A stretch of 64,000 nt of DNA from Caenispirillum bisanense (lineage in GTDB: Bacteria > Pseudomonadota > Alphaproteobacteria > Rhodospirillales > Rhodospirillaceae). The stretch covers positions 1 through 64,000 of the forward strand of contig NZ_BAAAEP010000022.1 of NCBI RefSeq assembly GCF_039523075.1, written 5' to 3'. Position numbers and translations under genes: made by a program. Below the pieces are notes generated by a model. That model was not told where the DNA came from, did not search any database, and was given only the letters and a program-made list of their open reading frames with translations. Of this stretch, positions 42,626 to 52,322 are shown one piece after another. Each line of letters starts with the position of its first letter. The first letter of the stretch is position 1.

Positions 42626-43558
42626 TCAGTACCCCACCTCGTCCGCCGCCGTCTTCAGCACCTGGGCGGACCGCCGCAGGGCGGCGCGTTCGTTGATGTC
42701 GAGGTCGGGCATGATGGTGCCCATCACGCCGCCGCGGCCGATGATGCGCGGCAGGCTGGCCGCCACCTGCGGCACCCCCTCGATGTCGTCGGTGAGGACC
42801 GAGACGGTCAGCACCGCGTGCTCGTCGCCGCCGATGGCCTGGCAGATGCGCATGAGGCCGCCGCCGATGCCGTACCAGGTGGCGCCCTTGCCCTCGATGA
42901 TGTGATAGGCGGCGCGGCGCACCTTGTCGTCGATGTCGGCCCGGGCCGGACCGTCCAGCGGCCGCCCCAGCTGTTCCGCCAGTTCCACCACCCGCACCGT
43001 GCCGGCGATGGCCGACGACCAGCACAGCACCTCGGAATCGCCGTGCTCCCCCAGCACGTAGCCGTGGGTGGACTTGGACGAGATGCCCAGGTGCCCGGCC
43101 AGCAGGCCGCGGAAGCGGGCGGAATCGAGGATGGTGCCGGAGCCGATCACCCGGGCCGGCGGCAGCCCCGACAGGCGGGTGGCGATCTGGGTCATGACGT
43201 CCACCGGGTTGGTGGCGACCAGCAGGATGGCCTCCGGCGCCGCCTCCAGCACCTGCGGGATGATGGCGCCGAACACCTCGGCATTGCGGCCGAGCAGTTC
43301 AAGCCGCGTCTCGCCCGGCTTCTGGTTGGCGCCGGCGGCCAGGATGACCACCGCCGCCCCCTTCAGATCGGCATAGGCGCCGGCCCGCACCGTCACCGCA
43401 TAGGCAAAGGGCGTGGCATGGCGGATGTCCTGCGCCTGCGCCTCCGCCAGCTTGGTGTTGAGGTCCACCAGCACCACCTCCGACGCCGCGCCGCGCATGA
43501 CCAGCGCATAGGCGGCGGCCGAGCCGACCATGCCGCATCCCACCACACCCACCTTCAT
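42626..43558 (-). CDS. ldh: L-lactate dehydrogenase
   Basis: The 310-aa NAD-dependent enzyme interconverts pyruvate and L-lactate. The Rossmann loop is VGVVGCGMVGSAAAYALVMR, the specificity loop is AGANQKPGETRLELLGRN, and the catalytic site is GYVLGEHGDSEVL (active-site His). The residue in the 102 position of the loop is Gln (NQKPGETR), which marks lactate rather than malate dehydrogenase, where it is Arg. The ATG at 43558 begins MKVGVVGCG directly at the fold. It is monocistronic between a promoter gap and the divergent mmcB gene. Confidence 0.92.
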   Translation of the reverse strand: MKVGVVGCGMVGSAAAYALVMRGAASEVVLVDLNTKLAEAQAQDIRHATPFAYAVTVRAGAYADLKGAAVVILAAGANQKPGETRLELLGRNAEVFGAIIPQVLEAAPEAILLVATNPVDVMTQIATRLSGLPPARVIGSGTILDSARFRGLLAGHLGISSKSTHGYVLGEHGDSEVLCWSSAIAGTVRVVELAEQLGRPLDGPARADIDDKVRRAAYHIIEGKGATWYGIGGGLMRICQAIGGDEHAVLTVSVLTDDIEGVPQVAASLPRIIGRGGVMGTIMPDLDINERAALRRSAQVLKTAADEVGY

Positions 43559-43648
43559 CGCCGCTACTCCTTCATTCGCCCGTGGCCGCAAGGCTGTTGC
43601 GTGGCCCAGGGTGAGCCGCTAGGCTGCTCCTGACCAGAGGAACAAGCC

Positions 43649-44104
43649 ATGAACGACGGAAACCTCTCCCCCGCCGCCCGCGCCACCACCCGCGGCCTTT
43701 GCCGCCACCTCATCGACCGCGGCTATGCCCCGGTCACCGAGGTAACGCTCGCCACCGGCCGGCGGGTGGACGTGATGGCGCTCGCCCCCGACGGCAGCCT
43801 GCTGGTGGTGGAGGTGAAAAGCTGCGCCGCCGACTTCCGCGCCGACGGCAAGTGGGAGGAGTATCTGGAGTTCTGCGATGCCTTCAGCTTCGCGGTGCCG
43901 CCTGACTTCCCGCTCGACCTGCTGCCGGCGGCGGAAGGGCTGATCATCGCCGACGGCCACGAGGCGACGGTGCTGCGCCCGCCGGCCGGGCGCCCGCGCC
44001 TGCACGCCAGCCGGCGCAAGGCGGTGACCCAGTTGTTCGCCACCACTGCCGCCCTGCGCCTGCGCCTGCTCATCGACCCGCCGGTGACCTGCCGCTTCGG
44101 CTGA
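43649..44104 (+). CDS. mmcB: MmcB family DNA repair protein
   Basis: MmcB is a small PD-(D/E)XK-fold protein found mainly in alphaproteobacteria; in Caulobacter it belongs to the LexA-controlled DNA-damage response. The 151-aa product has the order typical of the family: TTRGLCRHLIDRGYAPVTEV, RRVDVMALAPDGSLLVVEVK (Asp then Glu-x-Lys, the nuclease-fold site), SCAADFRADGKWEEYLEFCD, PAAEGLIIADGHEATVLRP, and HASRRKAVTQLFATTAALRL. No SOS box is apparent upstream in the 90 bases shared with ldh. Its 3' end is duplicated at 44710. Confidence 0.9.
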   Translation: MNDGNLSPAARATTRGLCRHLIDRGYAPVTEVTLATGRRVDVMALAPDGSLLVVEVKSCAADFRADGKWEEYLEFCDAFSFAVPPDFPLDLLPAAEGLIIADGHEATVLRPPAGRPRLHASRRKAVTQLFATTAALRLRLLIDPPVTCRFG

Positions 44105-44173
44105 GCGGCGGACGGCGGGGCCAGACGAAAAACGGGAGCCACAGGGGCTCCCGTTCTCCGTGCCGAGGCAGGC
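44060..44173 (+). repeat. Direct repeat copy 1: mmcB 3' end plus terminator
   Basis: This 114-base stretch contains the last 15 mmcB codons and stop, a short spacer and the terminator. It recurs at 44710-44835. The first block (44060-44110) matches 49 of 51 bases, the second (44125-44173) 48 of 49, with different GC-rich spacers between them. The two copies flank the AT-rich ORF at 44185-44619. Confidence 0.9.
44131..44155. terminator. Bidirectional 10-bp terminator, copy 1
   Basis: AACGGGAGCC and GGCTCCCGTT form a perfect 10-bp stem with a 5-base loop, 26 bases after mmcB. Runs of A before and T after the arms give a workable terminator in both directions. The same hairpin recurs at 44793. 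Confidence 0.8.
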
Positions 44174-44184
44174 TTACAGGAAAA

Positions 44185-44619
44185 CTATCTAAAATAAGTT
44201 TCCCATGCGTTCTCGTACTGCGACAAGTTTTCGAGGGAATCTCGCGAGTTGTACACGGCGAAATTGCCGACGGTGATATGAGGTCTTTTGATCTTTTCAA
44301 CTTCCGCAGCAGGAACAATCCAAGCCCGCGGGTTGGTATCAAGATCCTGGAAATTCTTGTACAAAAGGAAAACGAATATCAGATCGAATTGGTCGCAGAA
44401 GTCATCTGTTCCCACCACCCATTTACCAGCCGAGCCGCGCACGGCTTTTACGCTGACGGCCATGTTACGGCCGTTCTTCGTTCGGACAAGAATGTCTACG
44501 GCCTTTGCGTTTCCGACGGTAAGCGCGGGCAGGGTTCCCAGCCGGAACAACCGCTCCATGACAAAGAATTCGCCTGCCATCCCCGTTGCATGACCATCAG
44601 CCCGGTCCTTGCTTGCCAT
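44185..44619 (-). CDS. AT-rich accessory protein, PD-(D/E)XK nuclease-like, unknown function
   Basis: The 144-aa product starts MASKDRADGHATGMAGEFFV after a good AAGGAG Shine-Dalgarno. Three elements in order suggest the restriction-endonuclease-like fold: a Glu in an N-terminal helix (MAGEFFVMERLFRLG), then KAVDILVRTKNG (Asp 43) and NMAVSVKAVRG (Lys 58; the usual acidic residue two before it is Ser). The rest holds QFDLIFVFLLYKNFQDLD and a Tyr/Asn-rich tail. I do not recognise a named family. Base composition is much lower in GC than all neighbours, and the gene sits between duplicated mmcB 3' ends, so it was almost certainly acquired. Confidence 0.72.
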   Translation of the reverse strand: MASKDRADGHATGMAGEFFVMERLFRLGTLPALTVGNAKAVDILVRTKNGRNMAVSVKAVRGSAGKWVVGTDDFCDQFDLIFVFLLYKNFQDLDTNPRAWIVPAAEVEKIKRPHITVGNFAVYNSRDSLENLSQYENAWETYFR

Positions 44620-44709
44620 CACAGCTCCTTGTCCGCTTACACATCCTCTAGTAGCGCGAACTATGTAACAAGGCGGTGGTATTTTCCATTCAAAAATTGA
44701 TGGATATAG

Positions 44710-44835
44710 CTGCGCCTGCTCATCGACCCGCCGGTGACCTGCCGCCTGGGCTGAGCGGCGGGGCGGGCGGGGGCGGGGCGGGGGCAACGAAAAACGGGAG
44801 CCGCAGGGGCTCCCGTTCTCCGTGCCGAGGCAGGC
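44710..44835 (+). repeat. Direct repeat copy 2: truncated mmcB 3' end plus terminator
   Basis: The second copy carries the last mmcB codons (up to a TGA at 44752-44754, with one altered residue, Phe to Leu) without any upstream mmcB sequence. A longer GC-rich spacer (44761-44786) and the same terminator follow. It abuts the acs stop codon, so it appears to preserve the original mmcB-acs junction. Two small differences from copy 1 show the copies are not freshly identical. Confidence 0.9.
44793..44817. terminator. Bidirectional 10-bp terminator, copy 2
   Basis: The same perfect 10-bp stem as at 44131 (arms 44793-44802 and 44808-44817) lies 26 bases from the acs stop. The A-run on its left acts as the U-tract for acs, transcribed leftward. 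Confidence 0.8.
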
Positions 44836-44843
44836 CGTGGGGC

Positions 44844-46784
<1,941 letters not shown>

Positions 46785-46987
46785 TCGTGGTCTCCTTGAT
46801 GATCCGCGCGAGCCCTCTGGCCCTATCCTGGCGACCGGGCGCATCCCCACCCGGTCGGACGGTCTGGTGTTGGTTTCAGGAGACCCGAGCCGCGGCCTTG
46901 CCTCCCCGCAAAACCCGGCAATGGCTCCCTCCCGCCGCTTCTTCCGAGCGGTTCAGGCCGGCATCTTAGGCAAATCGGAGCCCCGTG

Positions 46988-47416
46988 TCACGGCTCCAAC
47001 GCAACAATCTTGCGGTTTTTTACGGCTAAGCGAAAGGAGGTGAGGAATCGCCCGTCGCACGGCCCATGGATGCACAGGCCGTCCTCGATGCGGAAGCGGG
47101 CGCCGTGGGTGGCGCATTGCAAAACCTGCCCATCCGGGGAGAGAAACTTGTCCGGCCACAGGTTCAGCGGGATGGACAGATGCGGGCACCGGTTCACGTA
47201 ACCGTACAGGTCGTCGCCGCGCCGGACCACCACGATTCCCAGCCGCACCCCGGCATCGTCGAGCACGAAACCGCGGGCGGCACCGTCGGGAACCGCGTCG
47301 ACCGGACAAAGTTCCCAGCCGCCGTCGGCCAGCGGTGCGATGGGGGCGGGGTCGGCGGGCAGGAACGACCACGGATCGCCGCCGCCGCCGCTCCCGCCTG
47401 CGTCCCCGCCGCTCAC
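46988..47416 (-). CDS. Rieske [2Fe-2S] domain protein
   Basis: The 142-aa protein has a classical Rieske site: Cys-x-His in YVNRCPHLSIPLN and Cys-x2-His in VLQCATHGARFRIEDG, 19 residues apart, so it can hold a 2Fe-2S cluster. A Gly/Asp-rich N-terminus precedes it. No oxygenase catalytic domain is fused, and it resembles small ferredoxin-like Rieske proteins. The GTG at 47416 overlaps the stop of the EVE gene by four bases (GTGA), so it is the last gene of a YciI-EVE-Rieske operon. The electron partner is unknown. Confidence 0.88.
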   Translation of the reverse strand: MSGGDAGGSGGGGDPWSFLPADPAPIAPLADGGWELCPVDAVPDGAARGFVLDDAGVRLGIVVVRRGDDLYGYVNRCPHLSIPLNLWPDKFLSPDGQVLQCATHGARFRIEDGLCIHGPCDGRFLTSFRLAVKNRKIVALEP

Positions 47417-47826
47417 GGCTCGACGCCGCCCAGGGAGCAGATCAGCGCCCAGGCCTCGGCATCCACCGGCATCACCGACAGGCGCGACTGCCGCACCAGG
47501 GCGAGGTGGTTGAGGCGTTCGTCGGCCTTCACCTGCTCCAGCGTCACCGGCGTCTGCAGCGGGTACAGCGCCTTGACGTCGACCATGCCGAAGCGGCCCG
47601 ACTCGTCGGTGTGGTCCGGGTAGTATTCCTTCACCACCTCGCAGATGCCGACGATGCGCTTCTCGTTCACCGAGTGATAGAAGAAGCAGCGGTCGCCGAT
47701 GCGCATGGCCTTCATGTTGTTGGCGGCCTGGTAGTTGCGCACGCCGTTCCAGTGCTCGGTGCCCTTCTTCACCTGGTCGTCCCACGACCACGTGCCGGGT
47801 TCGCTCTTGATGAGCCAGTAGTTCAT
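47413..47826 (-). CDS. EVE domain protein
   Basis: The 137-aa product is a single EVE domain, a PUA-superfamily fold that binds modified bases. Features are NYWLIKSEPGTWSWDDQVKK, the GVRNYQAANNMKAMRIGDRC loop that lines the binding pocket, FFYHSVNEKRIVGICEVVKE and VTLEQVKADERLNHLALVRQ followed by SRLSVMPV. EVE proteins occur widely in alphaproteobacteria and mitochondria (THYN1-like); the physiological ligand here is unknown. It sits 18 bases after the YciI gene and is coupled to the Rieske gene. Confidence 0.93.
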   Translation of the reverse strand: MNYWLIKSEPGTWSWDDQVKKGTEHWNGVRNYQAANNMKAMRIGDRCFFYHSVNEKRIVGICEVVKEYYPDHTDESGRFGMVDVKALYPLQTPVTLEQVKADERLNHLALVRQSRLSVMPVDAEAWALICSLGGVEP

Positions 47827-47844
47827 GATGCGCGGCGCCCGTCC

Positions 47845-48132
47845 TCAGCCCACCGCCTGCGGCAGCAGCCACTTGAACGGCCGGATGGTCACCGACTCGA
47901 ACAGCCCGGCCTTGGCGTAGGGGTCGTTGGCGCACCAGGCTTCGGCCTCGGCGCGGTCGGCGGCCTCCAGCACCAGCATGGAGCCGATCATGCGCTCGCC
48001 GTCGTCGGACAGCAGCGGGCCGCCCATCTTCAGGCCGGCGGTGGCCTTGGCGTACTCCAGGTGGGCGGGGCGATTGGCCTGGCGCACGGCGGCCGAATCG
48101 GGCTTGTCGAGACAGGTGATGGCGAACAGCAC
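47845..48132 (-). CDS. YciI family protein
   Basis: The 95-aa product has the YciI fold pattern: LFAITCLDKPDSAAVRQANR with PAHLEYAK (conserved His), GLKMGGPLLSDDGERMIGSM, AEAEAWCANDPYAKAGLFES and a terminal RPFKWL. Relatives are dehydrochlorinase-like or unknown-function dimers. The start is GTG at 48132 (VLFAITC). It heads the three-gene operon with EVE and Rieske genes, divergent from the ornithine-cyclodeaminase-like gene. Confidence 0.9.
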   Translation of the reverse strand: MLFAITCLDKPDSAAVRQANRPAHLEYAKATAGLKMGGPLLSDDGERMIGSMLVLEAADRAEAEAWCANDPYAKAGLFESVTIRPFKWLLPQAVG

Positions 48133-48333
48133 GGGGCGTTTCCTTTCAAGGGATTGGGCCTGCCGACAAAGGTAACCCCCGGCGCGCCGTCGCGCCAAGG
48201 GGGCACGCCGTGGGGCCATTTCCACCGCGCCGCCACGGCCGCTGCCGCCATGGCCTCGACAGGGCAGGGTGGCAGCGGCCATGCTGATGGTCCCCCTGTC
48301 CCTTTTCCCTTCCCCCAGGAGGAACCTGCCCCC

Positions 48334-49257
48334 ATGCGTCTGTTCTCCGCCGCCGACGTGGCTGCCGCCCTTGATCCGCGTGCCCTGGTGGAGGCCCTGC
48401 GCGAGGGCTTCCGGGCCGGCGCCACCGTGCCCCTGCGCCATCACCACCCGCTGCCCGCGGCCGAAGCGGCGCGCGGCATGCTGCTGCTGATGCCGGCGTG
48501 GCGGGAAGGCGCCTACATGGGGGTGAAGATCGTCAGCGTGTTCGCCGACAATCCGGCCAGGGGGCTGGCCTCGGTGATGGGTGTCTACTACCTGTGCGAG
48601 GCCGATACCGGCCGGCCGCTGGCGGTGCTGGACGGCGGCGAGCTGACCCGCCGGCGCACCGCCGCCGCCTCTGCGCTGGCCGCCGACTATCTGGCGCGGC
48701 CCGATGCGAAGACGCTGCTGGTGGTGGGGGCGGGGGCGCTGGCGCCCTATTTCATCGCCGCCCATCGCGCCGTGCGCCCCTATGCCCGCACCCTGCTCTA
48801 CGCCCGCGACCCCGCCAAGGCCGAGGCGGTGGCGGCCGGGCTCGACGGCGTCGAGGTGGCGACCGACCTGCGGGCGGCGGTGGAGCAGGCGGACGTGATT
48901 TCCTGCGTCACCACCTCCAGCACGCCGGTGGTGCCGGGGGCGTGGCTGCGCCCCGGCCAGCACCTGGACATGGCCGGCGGCTTCACGCCGCAGATGCGCG
49001 AGACCGACGACGACGGCGTCACCCGCGCCAGCATCTTCATCGACACCGACGGCGCCCTGAAGGAAGCCGGCGACCTCACCCAGCCGCTGGCGGCCGGGGT
49101 GATCACCGCCGATGCGGTGCGCGGCGACCTGTTCCGGCTCACCCGTGGCGAGGTGCCCGGCCGCACCGCCGCCGACGAGATCACCCTGTTCAAGAGCGTC
49201 GGCACGGCGCTGGAAGACCTGGTGGCGGCCGCCGTCGCCTTCGAGGCCGGCCGCTGA
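48334..49257 (+). CDS. Ornithine cyclodeaminase / mu-crystallin family protein
   Basis: The 307-aa NAD(P)-binding protein has an N-terminal substrate domain (GMLLLMPAWREGAYMGVKIV, with the conserved Lys) and a Rossmann domain starting LLVVGAGALAPYFIAAHRAV, then ADVISCVTTSSTPVV and a C-terminal GRTAADEITLFKSVGTALED. The family includes ornithine cyclodeaminase, alanine dehydrogenase and ketimine reductases; the substrate cannot be set. AGGAGG lies 11 bases before the ATG. Confidence 0.85.
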   Translation: MRLFSAADVAAALDPRALVEALREGFRAGATVPLRHHHPLPAAEAARGMLLLMPAWREGAYMGVKIVSVFADNPARGLASVMGVYYLCEADTGRPLAVLDGGELTRRRTAAASALAADYLARPDAKTLLVVGAGALAPYFIAAHRAVRPYARTLLYARDPAKAEAVAAGLDGVEVATDLRAAVEQADVISCVTTSSTPVVPGAWLRPGQHLDMAGGFTPQMRETDDDGVTRASIFIDTDGALKEAGDLTQPLAAGVITADAVRGDLFRLTRGEVPGRTAADEITLFKSVGTALEDLVAAAVAFEAGR

Positions 49258-49418
49258 CGCAGCGTGCGGCAGGCGCCGTCTCATCGCGCAAAAAGTGAAG
49301 GAAACCGCCGAGTCGCATCGATCTTTCGGGGGGCGCTTTGCCCCGTCCTTGTCACAGAATCCAGGGGCTTTCGCGGCTACTCTAGGGGCGCTCTGAACCA
49401 CGGAAGGAGGCCTCCCGC

Positions 49419-50153
49419 ATGCGGTCCTTGATAGCGCGCAGGGAACATACCGAACCCGCCGCCGGCACCGACGAGTCGCGTCAGGCGACATCGCCGGGCG
49501 CCGCCGCCCCCGGCTACGGCCGCCCCGGTGCGCCCGCCAACCCGGCCGCCGCACCCTCGCCCGCCGGTGCCGCCGCGCCCGCCCAGCCGGCGGCGCCCGG
49601 GCCGACCGTCGGCGGACGGCCGGTGGAAGGCACGGCGCGGCCGTCGTGGCTGCAGCCGGAAGGCGGCGGCCAGGAGGAACGCCGCACCACCGAAAGCACC
49701 CTCATCGTCGGCCCCAACATCAAGCTCAAGGGCGAGATTGCCGCCTGCGACACGCTGGTGGTCGAAGGCACCATCGAAGCGGCGATGGACAGCCACCACA
49801 TCGCCATCGCCAAGGGCGGCGTCTTCAGCGGCAAGGTCACGGTCGACACTGCCGAAGTGGCCGGCGCCTTCGACGGCGACCTGACGGTGCGCGACCGCCT
49901 GCTGGTGCGCTCGTCCGGCTCCATCTCCGGCACGGTGCGCTACGGCGCGCTGGAGGTCGAGCACGGCGGCCGCCTGTCGGGCAGCCTGGAACTGCTGTCG
50001 GAAGCGGAAAAGCGCAACGCCTCCGCCCTGTCCTCCGCCGCGGCGGGGGGATCGTCGGCGCAGGGATCGGGCTACCGCCCCGGCGGCGACACCAAGACGG
50101 CCCGCCCCGACGACGGCACCACCACCCCACCCCACGCCGCCCAGCCGGCCTGA
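49419..50153 (+). CDS. Bactofilin
   Basis: Bactofilins are polymer-forming cytoskeletal proteins that position cell-wall enzymes. The 244-aa product has a Pro/Ala-rich disordered N-terminus (residues 1-90). The right-handed beta-helix core (about 92-195) shows STLIVGPNIKLKGEIAACDT, LVVEGTIEAAMDS, GGVFSGKVTVDTAEVAGAFD, and SGSISGTVRYGALEVEHGGR. A Ser/Gly/Thr-rich disordered tail follows. AAGGAGG precedes the ATG by 8 bases. It is monocistronic, ending before a hairpin. Confidence 0.92.
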   Translation: MRSLIARREHTEPAAGTDESRQATSPGAAAPGYGRPGAPANPAAAPSPAGAAAPAQPAAPGPTVGGRPVEGTARPSWLQPEGGGQEERRTTESTLIVGPNIKLKGEIAACDTLVVEGTIEAAMDSHHIAIAKGGVFSGKVTVDTAEVAGAFDGDLTVRDRLLVRSSGSISGTVRYGALEVEHGGRLSGSLELLSEAEKRNASALSSAAAGGSSAQGSGYRPGGDTKTARPDDGTTTPPHAAQPA

Positions 50154-50222
50154 CGTTGCACTGACCTGACTCGCCGCCCCAGGGAAGGCGTCGGGAGAGA
50201 GAAAGAGAAGAGAGAGACCCGG

Positions 50223-50251
50223 AGGGCGGACCGTGAAAACACGGCCGCCCT
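50223..50251. terminator. Bidirectional hairpin between bactofilin and the 684-aa gene
   Basis: GGGCGG-A-CCGTG pairs with CACGG-CCGCCC (11 bp with one bulged A) around an AAAA loop, ending directly before the stop of the convergent minus-strand gene. A purine-rich run (gagagagaaagagaagagagag, about 50193-50216) precedes it. Confidence 0.75.
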
Positions 50252-52306
50252 TCATTGTCCCTTGACCTTCTTCTTTTTCTTTATCGCCCGCTTGAAGTCT
50301 TCGTCGTCGCTCTCATCGATATATGCGTCCTCGTCTTCTTCCTCTTCTTCATTGTCGCTGTCCTGTTCTTCGTCCTCCTCATCCTCCCAGTCGGCGTAGC
50401 TGTCGCGGAGTGTTTTTCTTTTTCTCTTTCCATCGACGGTCATTGAGTTTTTACTTAATTGTTGTGCCTCGCGCTTCATGGAGCGCTTTTCGAAGGCCTT
50501 TTCTTCCTTGATCTCCGGCTCCCCCATCTTCTCGTCATCGACGTAGACATGGTTTTTTCCGGCATCCTCGCTGTAGGCCTTCACGATCTCCCATACCTTT
50601 TCCCGGACCGCGGGGATGTTTTTCATCTCAGCCATCACCTGCTTGCACAGGTCGGGATAGGCGTTGTCGAGGAAGTGCAGGATTTCGTCGATGGCCTGCG
50701 TGCGGAAGGCAACGTCCAGTCCTTTCTGTCGATAGCGGTCGTCGTTGCCGATGATGGCGGCGGAGTCGACCAGTTTCAGCAGCGTCTTGAGGATGGAGTC
50801 GGCGTCGTGATTTCCCAGATCGCCGCGAATGCCTTCCAGTTCTTTTTTGACGTTCTGTTCGTTGTGGTTGTTGGCCACGCCGGCGTAGTTCACCGCCGTC
50901 GGGCGATTGTCCACCATGGCGAGGTACAACTCGCCCGCCTCGGCAATCTCGGCCGGTGAGGCTTTGTCGCCTTTGTTCTTCTCCAGCCGGTCGACCAGTG
51001 TCTTCACCGCCGTGTGCGCGGTCTCAAGGGCGGTCAGGCGCTCGATATAGGGGGCGAAGGTGCTCGACCCGCTCTTCGGGATGGACTCGTGCTTGAGGAA
51101 GGCATACTTGTCGGGGTGGAACAGGGCCATGGCTTTGGTCAGGTTGGCCGCGACCTCGCCTTTGGTCACTCCCTTCGTGCGCCCGGTCACCGCGCCGGTG
51201 GCGGCGGTCTGCATCAGCAGCATGGAGGCGGTGTGATCGCCCATGGAGGAGCCGTCCTTGACGGAGTCGGGCCGCCCGTCGAACTCGATCTCTTCGTTGG
51301 CGTTGAGGGTGGCGGCAAAGGCGGGCGGCTGCGGCCGCGGCTTGTCCTTGGCACCGTTGCCGTCGCAGAGGGCCTCGGCGGTTTCTGTCACGTCGTCCAC
51401 CGCCTCGCCGATGGCGGTCTTGTAGGCTTTCACCACATCGCCCTTACTGAGGCGGTCGCGGCTGAGTGCCAGGGTGAGGTTCACGCGGACCCGAGTGGTG
51501 GAGAACAGCCCCGGAAAGGCCTGAGCCACCGACATCAGGAAGGTGGCCCGCTGCGACGCGATTTCCTCGGCTTCCAGGCCGGCCGCCACTTCAGAGTCGG
51601 CGTCGTACAGCTTCAGCAGCTGCGTCACCGCCTCGGTTATGTCATCCTTGTTGAACTTGTCCTTCGTGAGGGCCCGCTGCTCCAGGCCCCGCAGCTTGCC
51701 CAGGGACTTGGCTTCCGCCTTGCCATGGGTGTTCTTGGCCGAGGCATTGTCGGTGCCGCTGTCGACGCCGGTGTTGAGCGATGCGCCGGGCAGGGAGTCG
51801 CGCACCTCCAGGTACAGCGTGGACAGCTCGCCGAGTGACAGCGCCTTGGACTCCGGGCTGGTGGGACCGGACAGGGCCATGACCGTCCTCTTCACCTTCT
51901 CCATCTTCTCCGGCACGCCGGCCTTGAAAGCGGGGTATTTCAGCAGCGTCTTGAACAGGAGTGCGACGCCCACGCGGGCCTTATCCTCCGTCCGGCCGAT
52001 GGAGGCGGAGATGATGGCTTCGCGGGTGACGCAGTAGGCCGTGGTGTGCTGGCCTTGGCTGCCGCCGTGCTTCGGCCGCGGCCGGCCGGCCACGCGCACG
52101 TTGGTGATCAGACCGTGCTCGTCCGTCTCCGGCCTGACGCCGACGGTGGCGGTGGCCGGGTCGGAGAAGTCGTGCCATTCATAGCCGACTTTCTTCAGTC
52201 TTTCCTGCCTCGGCTGACTCACCTGCAAATCCAGTTTCGCCTGAATCTTCTGTGTCTTTTCTTTCTGCTTTTCCGTCTGTTTTTTCTTCTTGCTATCGCT
52301 CTTCAT
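50252..52306 (-). CDS. Large repeat-containing charged protein, unknown function
   Basis: The 684-aa product is not recognised. A Lys-rich start (residues 6-20) leads to two diverged modules. Each begins with GRP followed by a Gly/Ser-rich His-Thr motif (GGSQGQHTTAY at 81-91; DGSSMGDHTAS at 351-361), then LYLEVRDSLPGASLNTGV (164-181) against LYLAMVDNRPTAVNYAGV (460-477), and AVTQLLKLYDAD against ILKTLLKLVDSA. The C-terminus (625-684) has KRKRK, a long Asp/Glu run and KKKKK. No signal peptide or membrane helix is seen. GC is below the neighbours. AGGAGG lies 6 bases before the ATG, and the 433-aa gene ends 16 bases upstream, so they form an operon. Confidence 0.8.
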   Translation of the reverse strand: MKSDSKKKKQTEKQKEKTQKIQAKLDLQVSQPRQERLKKVGYEWHDFSDPATATVGVRPETDEHGLITNVRVAGRPRPKHGGSQGQHTTAYCVTREAIISASIGRTEDKARVGVALLFKTLLKYPAFKAGVPEKMEKVKRTVMALSGPTSPESKALSLGELSTLYLEVRDSLPGASLNTGVDSGTDNASAKNTHGKAEAKSLGKLRGLEQRALTKDKFNKDDITEAVTQLLKLYDADSEVAAGLEAEEIASQRATFLMSVAQAFPGLFSTTRVRVNLTLALSRDRLSKGDVVKAYKTAIGEAVDDVTETAEALCDGNGAKDKPRPQPPAFAATLNANEEIEFDGRPDSVKDGSSMGDHTASMLLMQTAATGAVTGRTKGVTKGEVAANLTKAMALFHPDKYAFLKHESIPKSGSSTFAPYIERLTALETAHTAVKTLVDRLEKNKGDKASPAEIAEAGELYLAMVDNRPTAVNYAGVANNHNEQNVKKELEGIRGDLGNHDADSILKTLLKLVDSAAIIGNDDRYRQKGLDVAFRTQAIDEILHFLDNAYPDLCKQVMAEMKNIPAVREKVWEIVKAYSEDAGKNHVYVDDEKMGEPEIKEEKAFEKRSMKREAQQLSKNSMTVDGKRKRKTLRDSYADWEDEEDEEQDSDNEEEEEDEDAYIDESDDEDFKRAIKKKKKVKGQ

Positions 52307-52322
52307 TCCATGCCTCCTGCCG

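Noticed and set aside
44050..44840. Insertion sequence or integrative element with its own recombinase
   Set aside because: The 0.6-kb interval holds one ORF with no transposase or integrase features and no terminal inverted repeats; only the flanking direct repeats are real.
51090..51180. J-domain in the 684-aa protein (HPDK at residues 397-400)
   Set aside because: The His-Pro-Asp tripeptide follows an amphipathic helix, but the surrounding sequence lacks the Tyr/Leu and basic pattern of helix II and the Phe/Ala motif of helix III; probably coincidence.
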